Shown piece by piece: positions 25,563 to 37,908 of a DNA stretch of 64,000 nucleotides (positions within the stretch are counted from its first letter, which is position 1; each line of letters opens with the position of its first letter). This DNA comes from Rhizopus sp. PT2906 (lineage: Eukaryota; Mucoromycota; Mucoromycetes; Mucorales; Rhizopodaceae), in assembly GCA_025529335.1 (NCBI GenBank), contig JAMYHX010000013.1, positions 1-64,000 of the forward strand, given 5' to 3'. The notes below the pieces were generated by a model. That model was not told where the DNA came from. It saw nothing but the letters and a program-made list of their open reading frames with translations, and searched no databases. A program made the position numbers and the translations under genes.

Positions 25563-28211
25563 GTTTCAAGGAAGAAGAAAAAGAAAAAAAAAGAAAGACC
25601 ATTTGTTATTTTCTGTAAAAAAAAAAAGTGAATCATTTTAACCTTGTTTATACAAATTCAATTAAAGCTGAGATTTAACCAAATAAAGCTGCTTCTTTTA
25701 AAAAGGGGGAGATTGCAGCAATGATTTTACTATTTAAAGTAAAATTATTTACTTTTGGTTCTCAATAATTTTACTCTATATGGTAATTGCCAAGACTTTA
25801 TCCAGGAATATCATCACTTTCACGTTACACCAGAACTATGGATACGCATATTACATATAAATAGTAATGGTTGCGCCAAGAATAAAGAATAAAATAAATA
25901 GCTCATCATTATGAATTTATATCTTAGCAACGTCACCTAAGATGAGTTATTTTATTTAATAACTTTACTTGGACAAATTTACTCTTAAAGTAAAAAATAG
26001 GCACTGCTTCAGGTTACCCAAAAAAGAAACAAGTTCAAACATTTACCCTTCATTTTCATTCTAAATTTATTTCATGTATACACGTGTACCTACAAGAGAG
26101 ATTAAAAGATACTAAAACATAACCTCATCTTCACTAGTATTACTCACATAGTATAGCTCAATTTGCTTCATTGAGCTTTACAATCATCCCGAATATACTC
26201 TTAACCATTGAGCTCAGTCGTATTTTGATTTTCGAATCCTTTGTCTTATTGCGCGTCGAGCCGATATCAATTAAAGTTTAGTAACTAGACTTACTGATTG
26301 TAATTTCATATGATACGTGTAACTGCTGTATTTTTTGTTTGTCTTGTATCTTGGAAAAATGGCTTGATAAGGTGTTTTATTATTATCTATTGTCTTTGCA
26401 GTAACGTTTATTGCAATTGTTTAACCTATAAATTTGCAATTAAGGTCAGCAGTAAGAAAATCAAATACACTAATACTTTATTTCAGCTGCTTTTTTCTGT
26501 TTTCATTTTAAGCTCAAAGGATACTTTAGTTTAGAAATAAGAATCTCGAAACACAACTTTAGCTTTTGGTACACTCGTTATATTCAGAATAGCAGTAGAT
26601 TCATTCACCTTGAGAGTAAGTTCTGTTTCTAGATCTTAATGCCAAGTAGCGTCTTTAATTAGCCATTCACTTTCTTAAATTAGAAACTTAATTATGCATA
26701 CTTTAGTTTACTGTCAATACAAAAGATTTCAAGCAAAGGGTATTTAGTACAAAAACGTACATGCTCTCATGGCTATTTAGACACATGTACTTAATCATCT
26801 ACTTATGATCAAAGACAAACGCATCTAATAGGATGACCTCCCATTACTTAAAAAATCAAAATGACTATGGTACTTCTAGATAACCCTTATTGGCATACAC
26901 ACACGGTTCACTCCGCCTACGTTTTCTATAGTCTTGATATGCTACACATACTAAAAATCTCATGCTCTTCCCGAAATAGTATACATCTCTCTCTCCCTTT
27001 TTTATCAGTTGTAGAATGCCTGATTTTGGACCTGCGTTTGCTCAGTCAGAAGACTCTAACTTTGATTGTTTCAGTTTTCTCTTCCTGGTGCTATTGTACT
27101 TAGCTATTTCCGAAAAGCAACATCACACTGCTGAGAAACTATATCACTGCATATGTTTGTATTTTGCATTATGAATGGTACAGAACAAAGCTTCTTTTAG
27201 GCACGAAAATACCCGGCTATTATCACGAATAATTCAGTGGCTTTTATTCATTCTCGCTTATGAAGGATAAGACAAATATACTTTTGCTTACAGCTCCTTG
27301 TAGATGGAGACATTTGAGTTGATATTTCTAGTTTGTACTTCAATAGTAGGTACCACCTTATGCAAGCTTATTGGCTTATGAATGTCTCTGTAATATCCGT
27401 AACAATAAACCTTTTTAAGAGTGCTGAGTAGACCACATGATACCATGGCTCTTGTTATTATCGTCTCATGTACTTTTAGCCCTTCTCTTTAAGGAAATAG
27501 TATCACCGCTATGAATATTGTAAGAATCTATCCTTTAATGTTCTCAATCCTAAACAAAGTATATGAGACAGCTTAATATTTTCATTAATTCAGTAATAAC
27601 ACGATATTACAACTCCTTTACAAAAAAAGAAAACTATCTTAATCGGGATCAGTGTAAGGATGGACCGTGGTTGTACAGGTAAGCAGAAGAATGGATATTC
27701 CCGTTGAGGTCATTGGTTTATGTGTCTCTTTTAATGCCAAGTGTCAATGATACACATAGCATACACACCTTAGTATATTTCACATATTCTGTAACGCAAC
27801 AGACATAATAAATATCTTTTTGTCAGCTATGTTAAATGGTGACATTTGTAATGCTTCTCAACTGCCTTTCTCTTGGTTACAGTCAGGTAGTGTAACAGGA
27901 AACCCGTATAAATCAACATTCGCTATTGTTGCTCTTTTTCTTTAAACATGACGTTTTCTGATCTTCCTTCAAAAGAAAGTTACTCTGCTGCATATCTTAT
28001 CTTAGATGAATATGTCATGGTGGTATTATTTGTCATTACTAGATCGATTTGTTTATAAAACAGAGGCATATGTCAAGCAATATTCTTTACTTGTGCCTTA
28101 TCAGAGCAGAATATCGCTACGTGAACTCGCTAAAATATTTCACAGATTGTGATCTATCTCTAAAGCAGATGGTGTCGCTAATAGGAAATATTCTTTTTCA
28201 TAAAGTAAATG

Positions 28212-28250
<39 letters not shown>

Positions 28251-30765
28251 GACATACATTCTTTTGGCAAGGGCTTTTTGCTTAGCCCTTTGAGATACCA
28301 TGAAAATATAAAGACAAAAAGATTTTCAACTGTTCCTCTTCAGTTACTTGTAATTCATAAATATATGTGTGCAGCATGAAGGGTCGAACATAGCCGGGCC
28401 ACATAACGAAGCGCAGCTGTCGAATGGCATCAGAGCATGGGAGCTGACAGAAGCTGATTTACTAAAGCATGACTTGAGCACACCCATCATCAACTGCATT
28501 GTATGTGGAACTGGTCATACAGTACCATGACAAGAGTAGAAGTAGCTCAAGCATGTCCTTGATTCTTATTATTCTATGAGTCAATATGTTCATTGGAGAA
28601 TATATGAAAAAGTAGCCCTAAGGCGGCGTCTTTGCCACATTATCTTTACTACAAGCATGTTGAAATGTCGGATATGGCAAAAGGTATTTATTTTGGCGTT
28701 ATAAAATAAGAACGAATGACTTTTTTCTAGCAAAACTGCTGATCAAGGCTTTCTTTGAACTTTGTAGACTTTATGTCGGCAAATATGGCAAAGTTAAAAA
28801 GGAAAGCAATGCCTTGCATGGCACCATGGTGTTTCTTGATGCTAAAAGGGACCCACTCAATGAAGGTGTAGGCGCTATAGAACAGCAATACAAGACTTGT
28901 CCAGGTAGGATCCAAGTCAGAGCAGCAATACGGTTGTATAGGCACAAAGACAGGTAAGAAGAAACAATCAGCGTTCACATTATTAATTTTTAAAAGATAT
29001 TATAAATGTGGTTAAAAGCACGTACATGTACATACCATGCTCAACAGCTTCTATTGGCTTTATTATGAAAATTACCAGACAGTATCAATTTGCAAAGAAC
29101 GTGTTGGAAAAGGCCAATTGGCAGGGATCAAACAATTATAAACGGCATAAGGGATTACTATAATCCCCTTAAGCTGGTTTTCGATAATCCTTCAACAGTT
29201 GCTGTGCCTTCAATTGAGATTGGTGTATCTCTTTGAGTGACTATCGTAAAGCTATTTATATTCTTCTATAGACGTAGCATGGCACACATATATGCTTCAT
29301 TACAAAAATTATGTTAGTTTCACTGGCAGAAGCCTGGGTTTTGTCCTTAATCATGGTGCTAGCTTTACCAAACGATATCTTTAGCGATATCTTGCCAAAA
29401 TCAAGGAAGCATGAATCATGCAGCAGGAACAAGAAAGAATGGTTAATGAAACTTTAGTTAAAGAAAGTACCCATCGCTCTTCCTTTAGCCCAAGGATATT
29501 GTTTATGGACAAGATAAAGGTTAGAAAAGAGAAAACAAAAGGAGAAGGTCACCTAGATCAGCAGGAATATTTTCTGAAAGTAAATTCTCTAATGAATTCG
29601 AAGAATCAGAATCAAGATCTTACAATACACATACAACGTTTACACAATTAAAAAAAAAAAAAGCTGAATACTTATTGAGATAGGCCATGCTGAAATGAAT
29701 ATACATTTCGGTAACTCTGGAGACCCTGCAGTTGTGGCCATTCACAATGGTCAAGATGCCATATTATGGATTTATTGCGTAAGCTTGCGCATTGCTTTGA
29801 TCTTTACGTTTTCTTACTTTTAAAAAATGCAGAACAATTAGCTGTGATGCAAGCTTATATCATTTTTACTGCACAGAAAAGCGAACTAAGAGTATACTAA
29901 AATCAATACTAAATTTTGATTTAGCCAATGCGGTATTCAAAACAAGGTTACTGAAAGAGATCAAGAAGATAAAATATATACCTGTAATACAAGTCTCATT
30001 GATTTTTTTTAGAGGGAAAACCATTTTCCTTTGAGAAATATAAAGATAAGTATATATTTAGTAAAAAAAACGGAAAATATACAACTAAAAGATATTAGTA
30101 TATAAAACTCACTTGAAAGGCCCTATCTCAGAGGATAAGCAAAAGATTGAGCGATACTACTAATGTAAAGGTCAGTTTGAGGCAAGCAAGCTAGTGAGGT
30201 GTAGTTTTCCATGATACATAAGTATCCAATCGGTATTCTTCGTCAGTAGCAATCAATAATATGTCATACGCTGCCTTCAATGTTATCCCAGGATAATGGC
30301 TAGATAGAACAGTATTTTTTTTCTTTACTTATAAACTAAACGTGATTTTTTTCTGCACAAGAAGAAATATGAAACTTCATTGGTAATCCTGTCAACATGG
30401 TGACCATTCAGAGATTGAGCTATGTAAGCTATGGTGTGAGCCTTGAGTCTAGAAAGGCACAGTTCAAGCATTACTTAATATGGAAGTGGAGGTTTACAGG
30501 ACAATCATAGACATGCGACATCACTTGCAACACGTGACATTAATTTTCTCTGCCAAGCGATATTAATTTCACAAGTCTGCAAAGTCGAATTCATATTTAC
30601 TTCACTTTTTGGAAATAAATAGATTACGTCTTTAAAAGAGTGTAAATTATTGCTTTTATTTCTCAATTTCAAATAAAGCAAGTGATAACTAAAAGAGGAA
30701 ATATATAAAGTAAGAAGCCAAATGAACCAACAAGATGACTTATATGCATAAAAAATAGAGTAAAT
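25563..30765. other. Gene-poor 5.2 kb region with decayed coding-like fragments
   Basis: This is the longest stretch without a supportable gene. 25563-28700 is AT-rich with only short frames on either strand. From about 28720 to 30500 there are several coding-like but broken patches. One is an open plus-strand frame at 28726-28965 (KLLIKAFFELCRLYVGKYG... to RIQVRAAIRLYRHKDR). Others are a lysine-rich frame at 29418-29651 and a short open frame near 29700-29790. Stops separate them and no splice chain joins them. The likely explanation is an old transposable element, but I could not assign a family. Confidence 0.4.
28217..28246. repeat. (AT)n microsatellite
   Basis: About 15 AT units in a row lie within the gene-poor region. 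Confidence 0.85.
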
Positions 30766-32131
30766 ATGGGCCAAACTTTATCTGAACCAAACACGAACAA
30801 GACGTCAAGTAAAGATGCCAATGAAAAATACTTTTATGGTTGCTCCCATATGCAAGGATGGAGATTGAGTAATGCTTGCGGAGAGAAAAGGAATTGAATT
30901 CATTACTCAAACAGTTGTAAATTAGCCATGGAAGATGCTCATACCACTCTTTTAAAGTTGGGAGATACTAATTGTAGTTTTTTTGGTGTCTATGATGGAC
31001 ATGGAGGTAAATAAGGATACATATTGACAGGAACATACTAATATTTTTTATATAAAAAGGCTCATCCATTGCGCAGTACACTGGCCAAACACTGTATAAA
31101 AAGTTACTTGAGAGCAAACATTTTGCTAAAAAGGAGTATAAGGAAGCTTTTAGAGACGCATTCATGTCCGTAGATAAAGCCTTATTAGAAGGTAAAGAAT
31201 AAAAAAAAAAGGAAAAAGAAAAAGCGCAATACGATTCACATCAATAGATAACAATTATGCACTGGATCCTTCTGGCTGTACTGCTGTAGCTGCATTAATA
31301 ACGGATGACAATAATATCATTGTGGTAATGATGATGCAGATAGTGATGACATAGTAATGTTAAGTGTTATCTTAGGCAAATGCAGGTGATTCAAGAGCTA
31401 TCATTAGTTCGGGAGGCAAGGCCAAACCATTATCATTTGATCATAAGCCTACAAACGAAGTCGAGATGGAAAGAATCATTAAGGCAGGCGGTTTTGTTGA
31501 ATTTGGACGCGTGAATGGTAAGCGAAATATGAAATAAAAGGGGAAAAGCGGCAAAACATTAAGGAATGAGAATATAGGTAACTTGGCATTATCAAGAGCC
31601 ATAGGTGACTTTGAATTTAAGCAAAGTGAAGAACTTGCAGCTGAGGAGCAAGTGGTGACATGTAAGTGAACGGTTGTGAAAAATGAAAAGAACTCATGAC
31701 CTGTGATATTTTAGGTAACCCTGACTTGACTGAACACAAAATCACAAAAGAGGATGATTTTATAGTGTTAGCCTGTGACGGTAAAAGAAGCATAAAATAG
31801 AAATATACAATATATATAATATATTTAAATAGGCATTTGGGATTGCATGTCAAATCAAGAAGTAGTCGATTTTGTCCAAAAAGGAATCAGTTTAGGAAAG
31901 AAGCTTGAAGAGATATGTGAAGACCTGATGGATCATTGTATTGCAGATGAGGAAACAACAAATGGACTTGGGTATGATAACATGTCTGTGATTATCGTGG
32001 GTATCCTGAATGGCAAAACCCAAGAGGAGTGGTACCAATCGATTGGAAACAAGTCTCAAGTGCCCATCACGCCTGACTCTCCCTGCCCATCTGCAGCTAG
32101 TTCTCCTAAAGTAACAAACAATGGCTTGTAA
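30766..32131 (+). CDS. Protein phosphatase 2C (Ptc2/Ptc3-like)
   Basis: Eight exons (30766-30868, 30926-31006, 31060-31191, 31248-31324, 31376-31517, 31578-31661, 31715-31780, 31833-32131) give 327 residues. It opens with MGQTLSEP, the hallmark N-terminus of fungal Ptc2/3 and a possible N-myristoylation signal. Metal-binding PP2C motifs follow in order: MEDAH, FFGVYDGHGG, DPSGCTAVAALI, ANAGDSRAI, NLALSRAIGDFEFK, VLACDGIWD and NGLGYDNMSVIIV. The substrate range in this family includes stress MAP kinases and cyclin-dependent kinase. The C-terminal tail is short and Ser/Pro-rich. No key aspartate is missing. Confidence 0.95.
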
Positions 32132-32364
32132 ACCTATTTCATCTCAACTTTTCTATTGTTGAACTTGTGCTTCATCTGAGTTTTAACTGTCGCTATGATG
32201 ATAACATCATCCAGCCAAGCTTATTTTTAAGCGTGGTTGTGTAATGGTACGACAAAGAATAATAAAAAACAAAACAAAGAAAAAGATATTCTATTTTGTT
32301 CCTTTTCTACATTTTCTGTGGCCCTCCTTTTTACTTTATTTTTTTCTTGAAAATAATAAATAAG

Positions 32365-33442
32365 ATGACTAAAGCTGATCATTACTGGGGACCAGTGACT
32401 AGTTCAGTAGATTGGTAGATTTAATGTTTTGCTGATACCATAATAATGATATCATTCTGATGATAACATCAAACTAAAATAGGTGCGAAGAAAATTATCT
32501 GTATTCTGCTTACATTGCAGAATTCTGGAATACAATTTCAGTAAGATAAGTTTATTGAATTGATTATTTGTTTACATATTTAGAGTTTTGCCATGGTCAT
32601 CTTTGGTTGCCTAGGTGCATGTTTACACTGGCAATCGTTGGGATGGAAACTAAGTGCTGGTTACCTATTTATTGTCATTGTTGGCATAGGAAGGTAAAAC
32701 CTTGTTTCTATCCGTAATATGCTTTTACTAAAATAATAAAAAGTATCTTATTTCATGGCACATTACAATTCCAATACCAAATGTGGGACGAGGTACATAC
32801 ATGGTCATGACTGACACGGAATTTTTAGTTTAACTTGAAGCAAGGTGCCAATGATTTGGACTGCATGCTATTTATTTTGGTTATTATTAGAAGAGCATGG
32901 ATATAAACATGTATTTTACGCAGCGATGATGATTGTTTATTGCTTATTGGCTACCATCTTGACTAGTCAATCCAAAGGCAGCTTACAATTTTACTTATTC
33001 CAAGCATCGTAAGCCTTAGATCAAATGCTTCTACTTTCTTCTTTATAGTGACCCCTTTTTTCTGACAGATTCGGTCTAGTTATGTGGAGTTGTTTTTGGT
33101 TTGTCTGGCAAATGTATCGACGCGTAGAAAGAAAAGAAATCAAGTCTATTTTTCATCAAGGTGTTTATTACCTGATAGGAGCCATCTCTGTTTGGTTATT
33201 CGATAAAAATCTTTGCTTTGTTTATAAATGGATTCCTAACCCTCAATTCCATGCTTGGTGGCACATTTTGGTAAGTAATAGATAAAAATTTACAGAAAGA
33301 CTAAAACTTATTGTAGATGTGCATCAGTCTACATTATTTTTTTGTGGGCGCAGGACATGAAATGGTCAAGACAAAGGCAGAAATCAGATATTTAAGAAAT
33401 ATCATTCCATATATTAAAGTTAATCATCAAAAAGACGAATGA
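32365..33442 (+). CDS. Alkaline ceramidase (YPC1/YDC1/ACER family)
   Basis: Seven exons (32365-32414, 32483-32540, 32584-32693, 32744-32792, 32845-33008, 33069-33270, 33317-33442) give 252 residues. The family signature WGPVTSSVDWCEENY starts at residue 8, followed by YIAEFWNTISS. Zinc and catalytic residues are visible: the histidine in ILFHGTLQF, the aspartate in YQMWDE and the histidine pair in FHAWWHI. Seven hydrophobic segments fit an ER/Golgi membrane enzyme. It should hydrolyse ceramides or phytoceramides to a sphingoid base and a fatty acid. It follows the PP2C gene by 233 bases on the same strand. Confidence 0.93.
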
Positions 33443-33925
33443 AACAATTAAGGTTGGACAAAGAACCAACATGATGGATGTGGCTAACCAAATAAAGTTT
33501 ATTCTAATTTTTTCTTTTCAATAACCATAGCAACTCCTTTCAAATTCCGAAATTCATGTTAAACTTTGTTTAAACAATCATTGTATCATAAACGGGGCCA
33601 GAACCTAAAAATTTGCTGTGTGTTATGACATCAATCGAAAAATAAAGAAGAGAGGCAATCGAGATATTTCCCAATCAAGTCTTTTATGTATTTTGTGCCC
33701 CCTCCCCCTAGTTTTTTCTTTCCCCCCAAAGAATGCTTTTTTTTTTGTATTGCATGAAACATTATTATTTTTATTTTTTCGCGCGTTTATGACATAATTT
33801 GCTGATCATAGAAGGGAAAAAAAAGTTTAAAATAGATTATAAATATACCTTTTCCTTTCTTTTTTCTTATTTTTTATTGTTATTTCCACTCTTTTTCTTT
33901 TTCCTCTTATTTATTATTTATTGCT
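33443..33925. other. Intergenic region and WOPR-gene promoter
   Basis: This AT-rich gap includes long pyrimidine-rich tracts (33840-33920) directly before the next ATG, which is common for fungal promoters and leaders. An open frame crossing these tracts (33799-33990) is a shadow. Confidence 0.5.
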
Positions 33926-34732
33926 ATGGAAACCTATTTTGGTTATATAAAGACGCCGCAAGACGCTCTAATTATATTCGAAGCATGTAGAAAATCAAAA
34001 CTACAAAGAGTTCAACGTAGATTATCATCAAAAGAAAGAGTTCAAATTAGATCTGGTTCAGTATTCGCATGGGACGAAAGGGAGGCTGGTATGCGCCGTT
34101 GGACAGATGGCAAAACATGGTCACCTAGTCGGGTACTAGGCAGCTTTTTAACTTATCGTGAGTTGGATACCAAAAGAAGACCCCGTCGACTTTCATTAAC
34201 TATCAACAAATCTTCAATTGCCTGTTCATATAAACCAGATGGCCTCATCAAACAAAGCTTTTCCATTTGTACTGCTGCCAACCAAAAGCTACACCTTATC
34301 TCTTATTATTCAAAATCTGATGTATTAGCCGGTCGTTTAAAGCAGCCCTCAACCGATCCTTTATTAGCTTCGATTAAAGTACAAAAGGGACTTTATCCAG
34401 AACTGAATCCACTTGATACCAGTGGTGGACATTCAGCTACAATTCACAACATGCGCCTCTCATTATCAACGCCTTCCTTATCCCGCCATTTGTCAATCGA
34501 CGTCGATTTGGCTAATTCTCCTCCTTCACTTTCTTCCTCACCTAGCACATGTGACGACGAACTGATGACAGATTTATCTTCGCCTCCTCCCCCTCATCAC
34601 CATCATTATACTCCTAGTTTTACAAAGTCAATGTTACCCTTGCCTCCCGCTCAAGACATTGCTTGGGGCAAGATACCTTCTTCTGAAGATCAACGTCAAC
34701 TGAACGCATTACAAGCATTATTAAGACTATAA
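33926..34732 (+). CDS. WOPR-domain (Gti1/Pac2) transcriptional regulator
   Basis: This is a single exon of 268 residues. It starts METYFGYIKTPQDALIIFEACR, the typical beginning of Gti1/Pac2/Wor1/Ryp1 proteins. It continues with RIRSGSVF-like and WTDGKTWSPSRVLGSFLTYREL (about 41-80), the DNA-contacting WOPRa box. A second block near 95-130 (GLIKQSFSI ... KLHLISYYSKSDVLAGRLKQPS) is WOPRb. The tail is Ser/Pro-rich with a short His run. WOPR proteins are master regulators of morphology, conidiation and virulence-related switches in fungi. The target genes of this one cannot be read from sequence. A long pyrimidine-rich leader precedes it. Confidence 0.93.
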   Translation: METYFGYIKTPQDALIIFEACRKSKLQRVQRRLSSKERVQIRSGSVFAWDEREAGMRRWTDGKTWSPSRVLGSFLTYRELDTKRRPRRLSLTINKSSIACSYKPDGLIKQSFSICTAANQKLHLISYYSKSDVLAGRLKQPSTDPLLASIKVQKGLYPELNPLDTSGGHSATIHNMRLSLSTPSLSRHLSIDVDLANSPPSLSSSPSTCDDELMTDLSSPPPPHHHHYTPSFTKSMLPLPPAQDIAWGKIPSSEDQRQLNALQALLRL

Positions 34733-35353
34733 ATTTCATCACCCCTTATACCTTTTAATACTACTACTACTACTACTACTATTACTATTATTATTTCTAT
34801 GGCATCTCCTTCTTTTTCATGCTTTCTTTTTTTTTTATATTATCTATTGGGTCTCCTTAAGCTATTTCTCTTTCTTTCTCTTTCTCTTTCATAATACTGT
34901 CTACGTTTTATCAAGTCCCCCCCTTTCCTCTCGTTTCTATCTTTATTTATTACGCCTACAAATATTTTTTATTTTTTACATTACCAAAAATAAAAACTTT
35001 ACGCATACAAAAAGAGTTACCAAGAAGGAATGTTAAACATCAAACATTCTTTAAACTTCTATTGTAATTTTTTCCCCTTTTTCTGCTCTTTCCGTCTTTG
35101 TGTCTCCTTTTAATAGTCTCACAAATCAGTCTAGTATGCATGTTATTTTCATAATAAAGCATGATCTTGTTTTTTTATCTTGCCTTTTTAGTTACAAATG
35201 ATAAAATTTTGCTTTACAAAAAGAACCTTTATTCTAAAAAAGGATAAACACAGAAGAATATGGATTCTTGGTGCAAAATTAAACTTGACGTTCTCTCTCT
35301 CTCCTTTATTATTCAACACTTTACAGTTGGCTATCATGCGCTTGGGCCACAGA
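34733..35353. other. Intergenic region between convergent genes, with a trinucleotide repeat
   Basis: A CTA/ATT trinucleotide repeat lies near 34758-34796, followed by pyrimidine-rich sequence. I see no gene. Both flanking genes end here. Confidence 0.6.
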
Positions 35354-36521
35354 TTAAGCTTCAACAGGTTTTTGCCATAGACCATAAGGTTGGCTAGGAT
35401 CGGTTTGCCATAAACGTATGGTTCCATCCTCTACATTCCGATATGAGTTATTATAATTATTATTATTACTATTTTATTTTTATTATTATTATTTTTACCT
35501 GAACCAGTTGCGTAAATTTGACCATCAGGACTATAGCTGACAGTGTGAATAGGGCCGTGATGACCTTTATAGACATCTACATTATGCATTCAATCGTTTT
35601 GTCCCCCTCATATTTTTACTTGTTTAAAAAATACCTTTGACTTCACCTGTATTAAAGTCATAAATTCTTACCCATAAATCTTCATCACTTCCAGCCACAA
35701 ATTTCTGATGATCAGGATGAAGTGAAACAGATGATGTCTTTTCTTTGGTCTCGATCGTTTTTACATCTTCTAATGGACTATTTTAAACAAATTTAGAAAA
35801 CATTATGCATAAAAAAAATAGTCTTTACCTATCCGGTTTCCAAAAGTTAGCCGTCTTGCCTGCCGCCCAGCACACATACTGTCCATCCATTGAAAGTGTC
35901 ATCGTTGACACAGGTTTCGTCTGAATCATGCCTCGTTCTCTCATCGTTCGTAAGTCCCAAATACGCACCGTAGCATCATCACCTGCACTCAGAACAGCAT
36001 GGTTAGCCTCGTCCCAGACAACAGCCTTGATTGTTCCTTCATGGCCCGGTACTTCCAATGGGTGTGCCTCAGGTCGATAGAGATCAAAGATACGTAAAAG
36101 ACCTTCTTGCCCACCTGTGACGATTTTGGTATTGTCTTCACTGAATTCGGCGGTTCGCACAATATGTTGGTGACTAAATGAGTGGACCTCTTTACCCGTC
36201 TGTGTGTTCCAGATCTTGGCAGTGAAGTCAGCAGAGCCCGTCACTGCCTTAGTCGCATCTTTAGATAATCGTGCACTCCAAACGGCTCCTTTGTGTCCTT
36301 CAAATGTACCAATCCAGTCACCAGTGACACCATCGCGTAGCATGGGATTGCCATCTGCATGTACACTTGGATTAATGTTGTCTAGTGATAAATATTTCTG
36401 TACCTTTGCATGCAGATATTAAATAGTATCTTCCATCGCGTGCCATGGGTGAAAACTGGAGATCAACTACAGGTCGTGTGTGTCCTGAACAGGTTAAGGG
36501 AATCACTCGGCTGGTATTCAT
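35354..36521 (-). CDS. WD40 protein of the STRAP/unrip family
   Basis: Five exons (36521-36404, 36354-35829, 35777-35635, 35576-35499, 35430-35354) give 313 residues. It starts with PLTCSGHTRPVVDLQFSP and has seven WD-type blades, for example GHKGAVWSARLSKDATKAVTGSADFTAKIW, each with GH...WD-like ends. The match to STRAP (serine/threonine kinase receptor-associated protein) is strong along the whole length, including LRDGVTGDWIGTFEGHKGAVW. In animals this protein binds the SMN complex, which loads snRNPs, and UNR; the fungal role is inferred. It is divergent from the SNRNP25 gene, 461 bases apart. Confidence 0.9.
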
Positions 36522-36982
36522 TATGTTTTTATGTAGGGAAAAAAAAAGAAAAAGTAACAACAATAACAGCTAAAAATGTTTACAACTCCGGATGTTGTAT
36601 GTGCGTGTGGACACTGCGTGTTTCGTGGCCCACGTCCAGGGCGGGGGACATCAGTAATACCGTTTGCTTTTATTCTTTATAAGTGTTGATCATGATCTTT
36701 TGTATCTCTTTTCTCACTTGATTATCATATTCTTCTATTTCCAATCACTGATGTTTGTTATTAATAGAGACTCCCACAAGTAGGTATAAAGAGTATATAT
36801 GTGGACTTTAACAGCTACTGATGACACACATGTACAATCATGCAAGGTTAATAATACCGTGCTGTGGATTATATTGAATAAAGTGACCCAATGCAATCTT
36901 TTGTTTATATAGAGTATGATTGGTCTGTTGTCTGCGTGCAACCATAATCCAGACCTTTTTTTTGGTTTTATTTTTTCTTTGC
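36522..36982. promoter_or_regulatory. Shared upstream region of the STRAP-like and SNRNP25 genes
   Basis: This is the only non-coding sequence between two divergent starts, so it must hold both promoters. A GC-rich patch near 36595-36655 stands out from the AT-rich surroundings. No specific factor site was recognised. Confidence 0.4.
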
Positions 36983-37536
36983 ATGTCAGAGCATTTAGTT
37001 GAAGAGTTGAAAGAAAAGATCAATCAGCTTTTAAATGATGAATTACTAAGTGATGTATCACCTTCACTCTCTGAAAAGGAAATCGATTCGCTTATTGCAG
37101 TTGAAAAAGGACAAGCCTTCAGAATACGGGTTGAGCGTGAGCCTTTACGACCGATCAGTAAGATCACAATGAACAAAAAAAAAAAAAAAAAAAAAAAGAA
37201 AACTAACTTGGGTCAGATCTTATTGTTGGACAATCCTATAGTGTCAAAGATATCAAAAAGCTTATTCAAGTAACAGTAGAAAGGATGGAAAAGGAAGAAA
37301 AAACAGGCAGGAAGAGAAGAATTAGCTGGTAATTATTATTGATGCTATCATTATGGGTCTCTTATATGGTTAGGAAATTCATTTGGAGAGCATACTGCTT
37401 GGTATTCGATGGCACAAAGTTATTAGATGATAATGTTATTGTTAGTCAACTAGGAATCAAGCAGCACAGTGTACTGAAATTTACGCGATTACCTCATCAA
37501 AAAGGAAGGCACAGTAAAGCTTGGAAATGGTATTAA
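36983..37536 (+). CDS. U11/U12 snRNP 25 kDa protein (SNRNP25), ubiquitin-like fold
   Basis: Three exons (36983-37157, 37217-37328, 37374-37536) give 149 residues, close to the 132 of the human protein. After an N-terminal helix region comes the ubiquitin-like domain: FRIRVEREPLRPISNLIVGQS, then VKDIKKLIQVTVERM. Next is ISWKFIWRAYCLVFDGTKLLDD, the SNRNP25 hallmark (ISWxxxWRxYxL), and LGIKQHSVLKFTRL. In other eukaryotes the protein is a specific part of the minor (U12) spliceosome. The intron 1 region contains an A run that one reading frame translates as polylysine; that is not coding. An ATG at 36920 is in frame but gives an implausible hydrophobic leader, so I use 36983. Confidence 0.85.
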
Positions 37537-37793
37537 CCAAAAAAGATGAACTGCAGTGTTTATAAAAGCGAGTAGACTGCTGTTGCTTTATGTATAGTAC
37601 ATATATATCACTTTGAAAAAGATGGTTCCTTGGAATAGTCTGAATAATATAGATTCATGATGCCTTTGCACGAATCATTTCATTTATAATAAAAGACAAG
37701 ACTGTCAACACTTTAATACCGTTATGGCTGGCTTCTCTTCTCTTTCTTTGGTCCAGAAGCCGAGTTTTACTTTGTTTCTTACAAATGCCAATT

Positions 37794-37806
37794 TTCAAGA
37801 AAGTTC
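37794..37806 (+). promoter_or_regulatory. Three-unit heat-shock element
   Basis: TTC-AA-GAA-AG-TTC has three perfectly spaced inverted units of the HSF binding site. It lies 159 bases before the proposed BAG start codon and 95 bases before the TATA box. HSF binding is inferred from the consensus. Confidence 0.6.
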
Positions 37807-37880
37807 CGTTACTGGTAAGCCGTAGTTGAAAATTACTAAGCGCGGAGTTTAATTGGTAAGAAACTATCGAGCAGTTACTC

Positions 37881-37888
37881 GAATCTTC
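37881..37888 (+). promoter_or_regulatory. Two-unit heat-shock element
   Basis: GAA-TC-TTC is a minimal inverted HSF pair, 13 bases upstream of the TATA box. It adds to the stronger element about 80 bases upstream. Confidence 0.4.
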
Positions 37889-37900
37889 TGCAAAAATGTC

Positions 37901-37908
37901 TATATAAA
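37901..37908 (+). promoter_or_regulatory. TATA box of the BAG gene
   Basis: TATATAAA lies 57 bases ahead of the ATG at 37965, a usual fungal spacing. It sits just downstream of the two heat-shock motifs. Confidence 0.6.

Noticed and set aside
28727..28978. Minus-strand frame opposite the 28.7 kb open frame
   Set aside because: No domain or splice context; the plus-strand reading is at least as open, so this is likely a shadow.
36920..37273. Long open frame running from 36920 through an A run (polylysine)
   Set aside because: The A run lies inside a GT-AG intron of the SNRNP25 gene; the upstream ATG adds an implausible hydrophobic leader.
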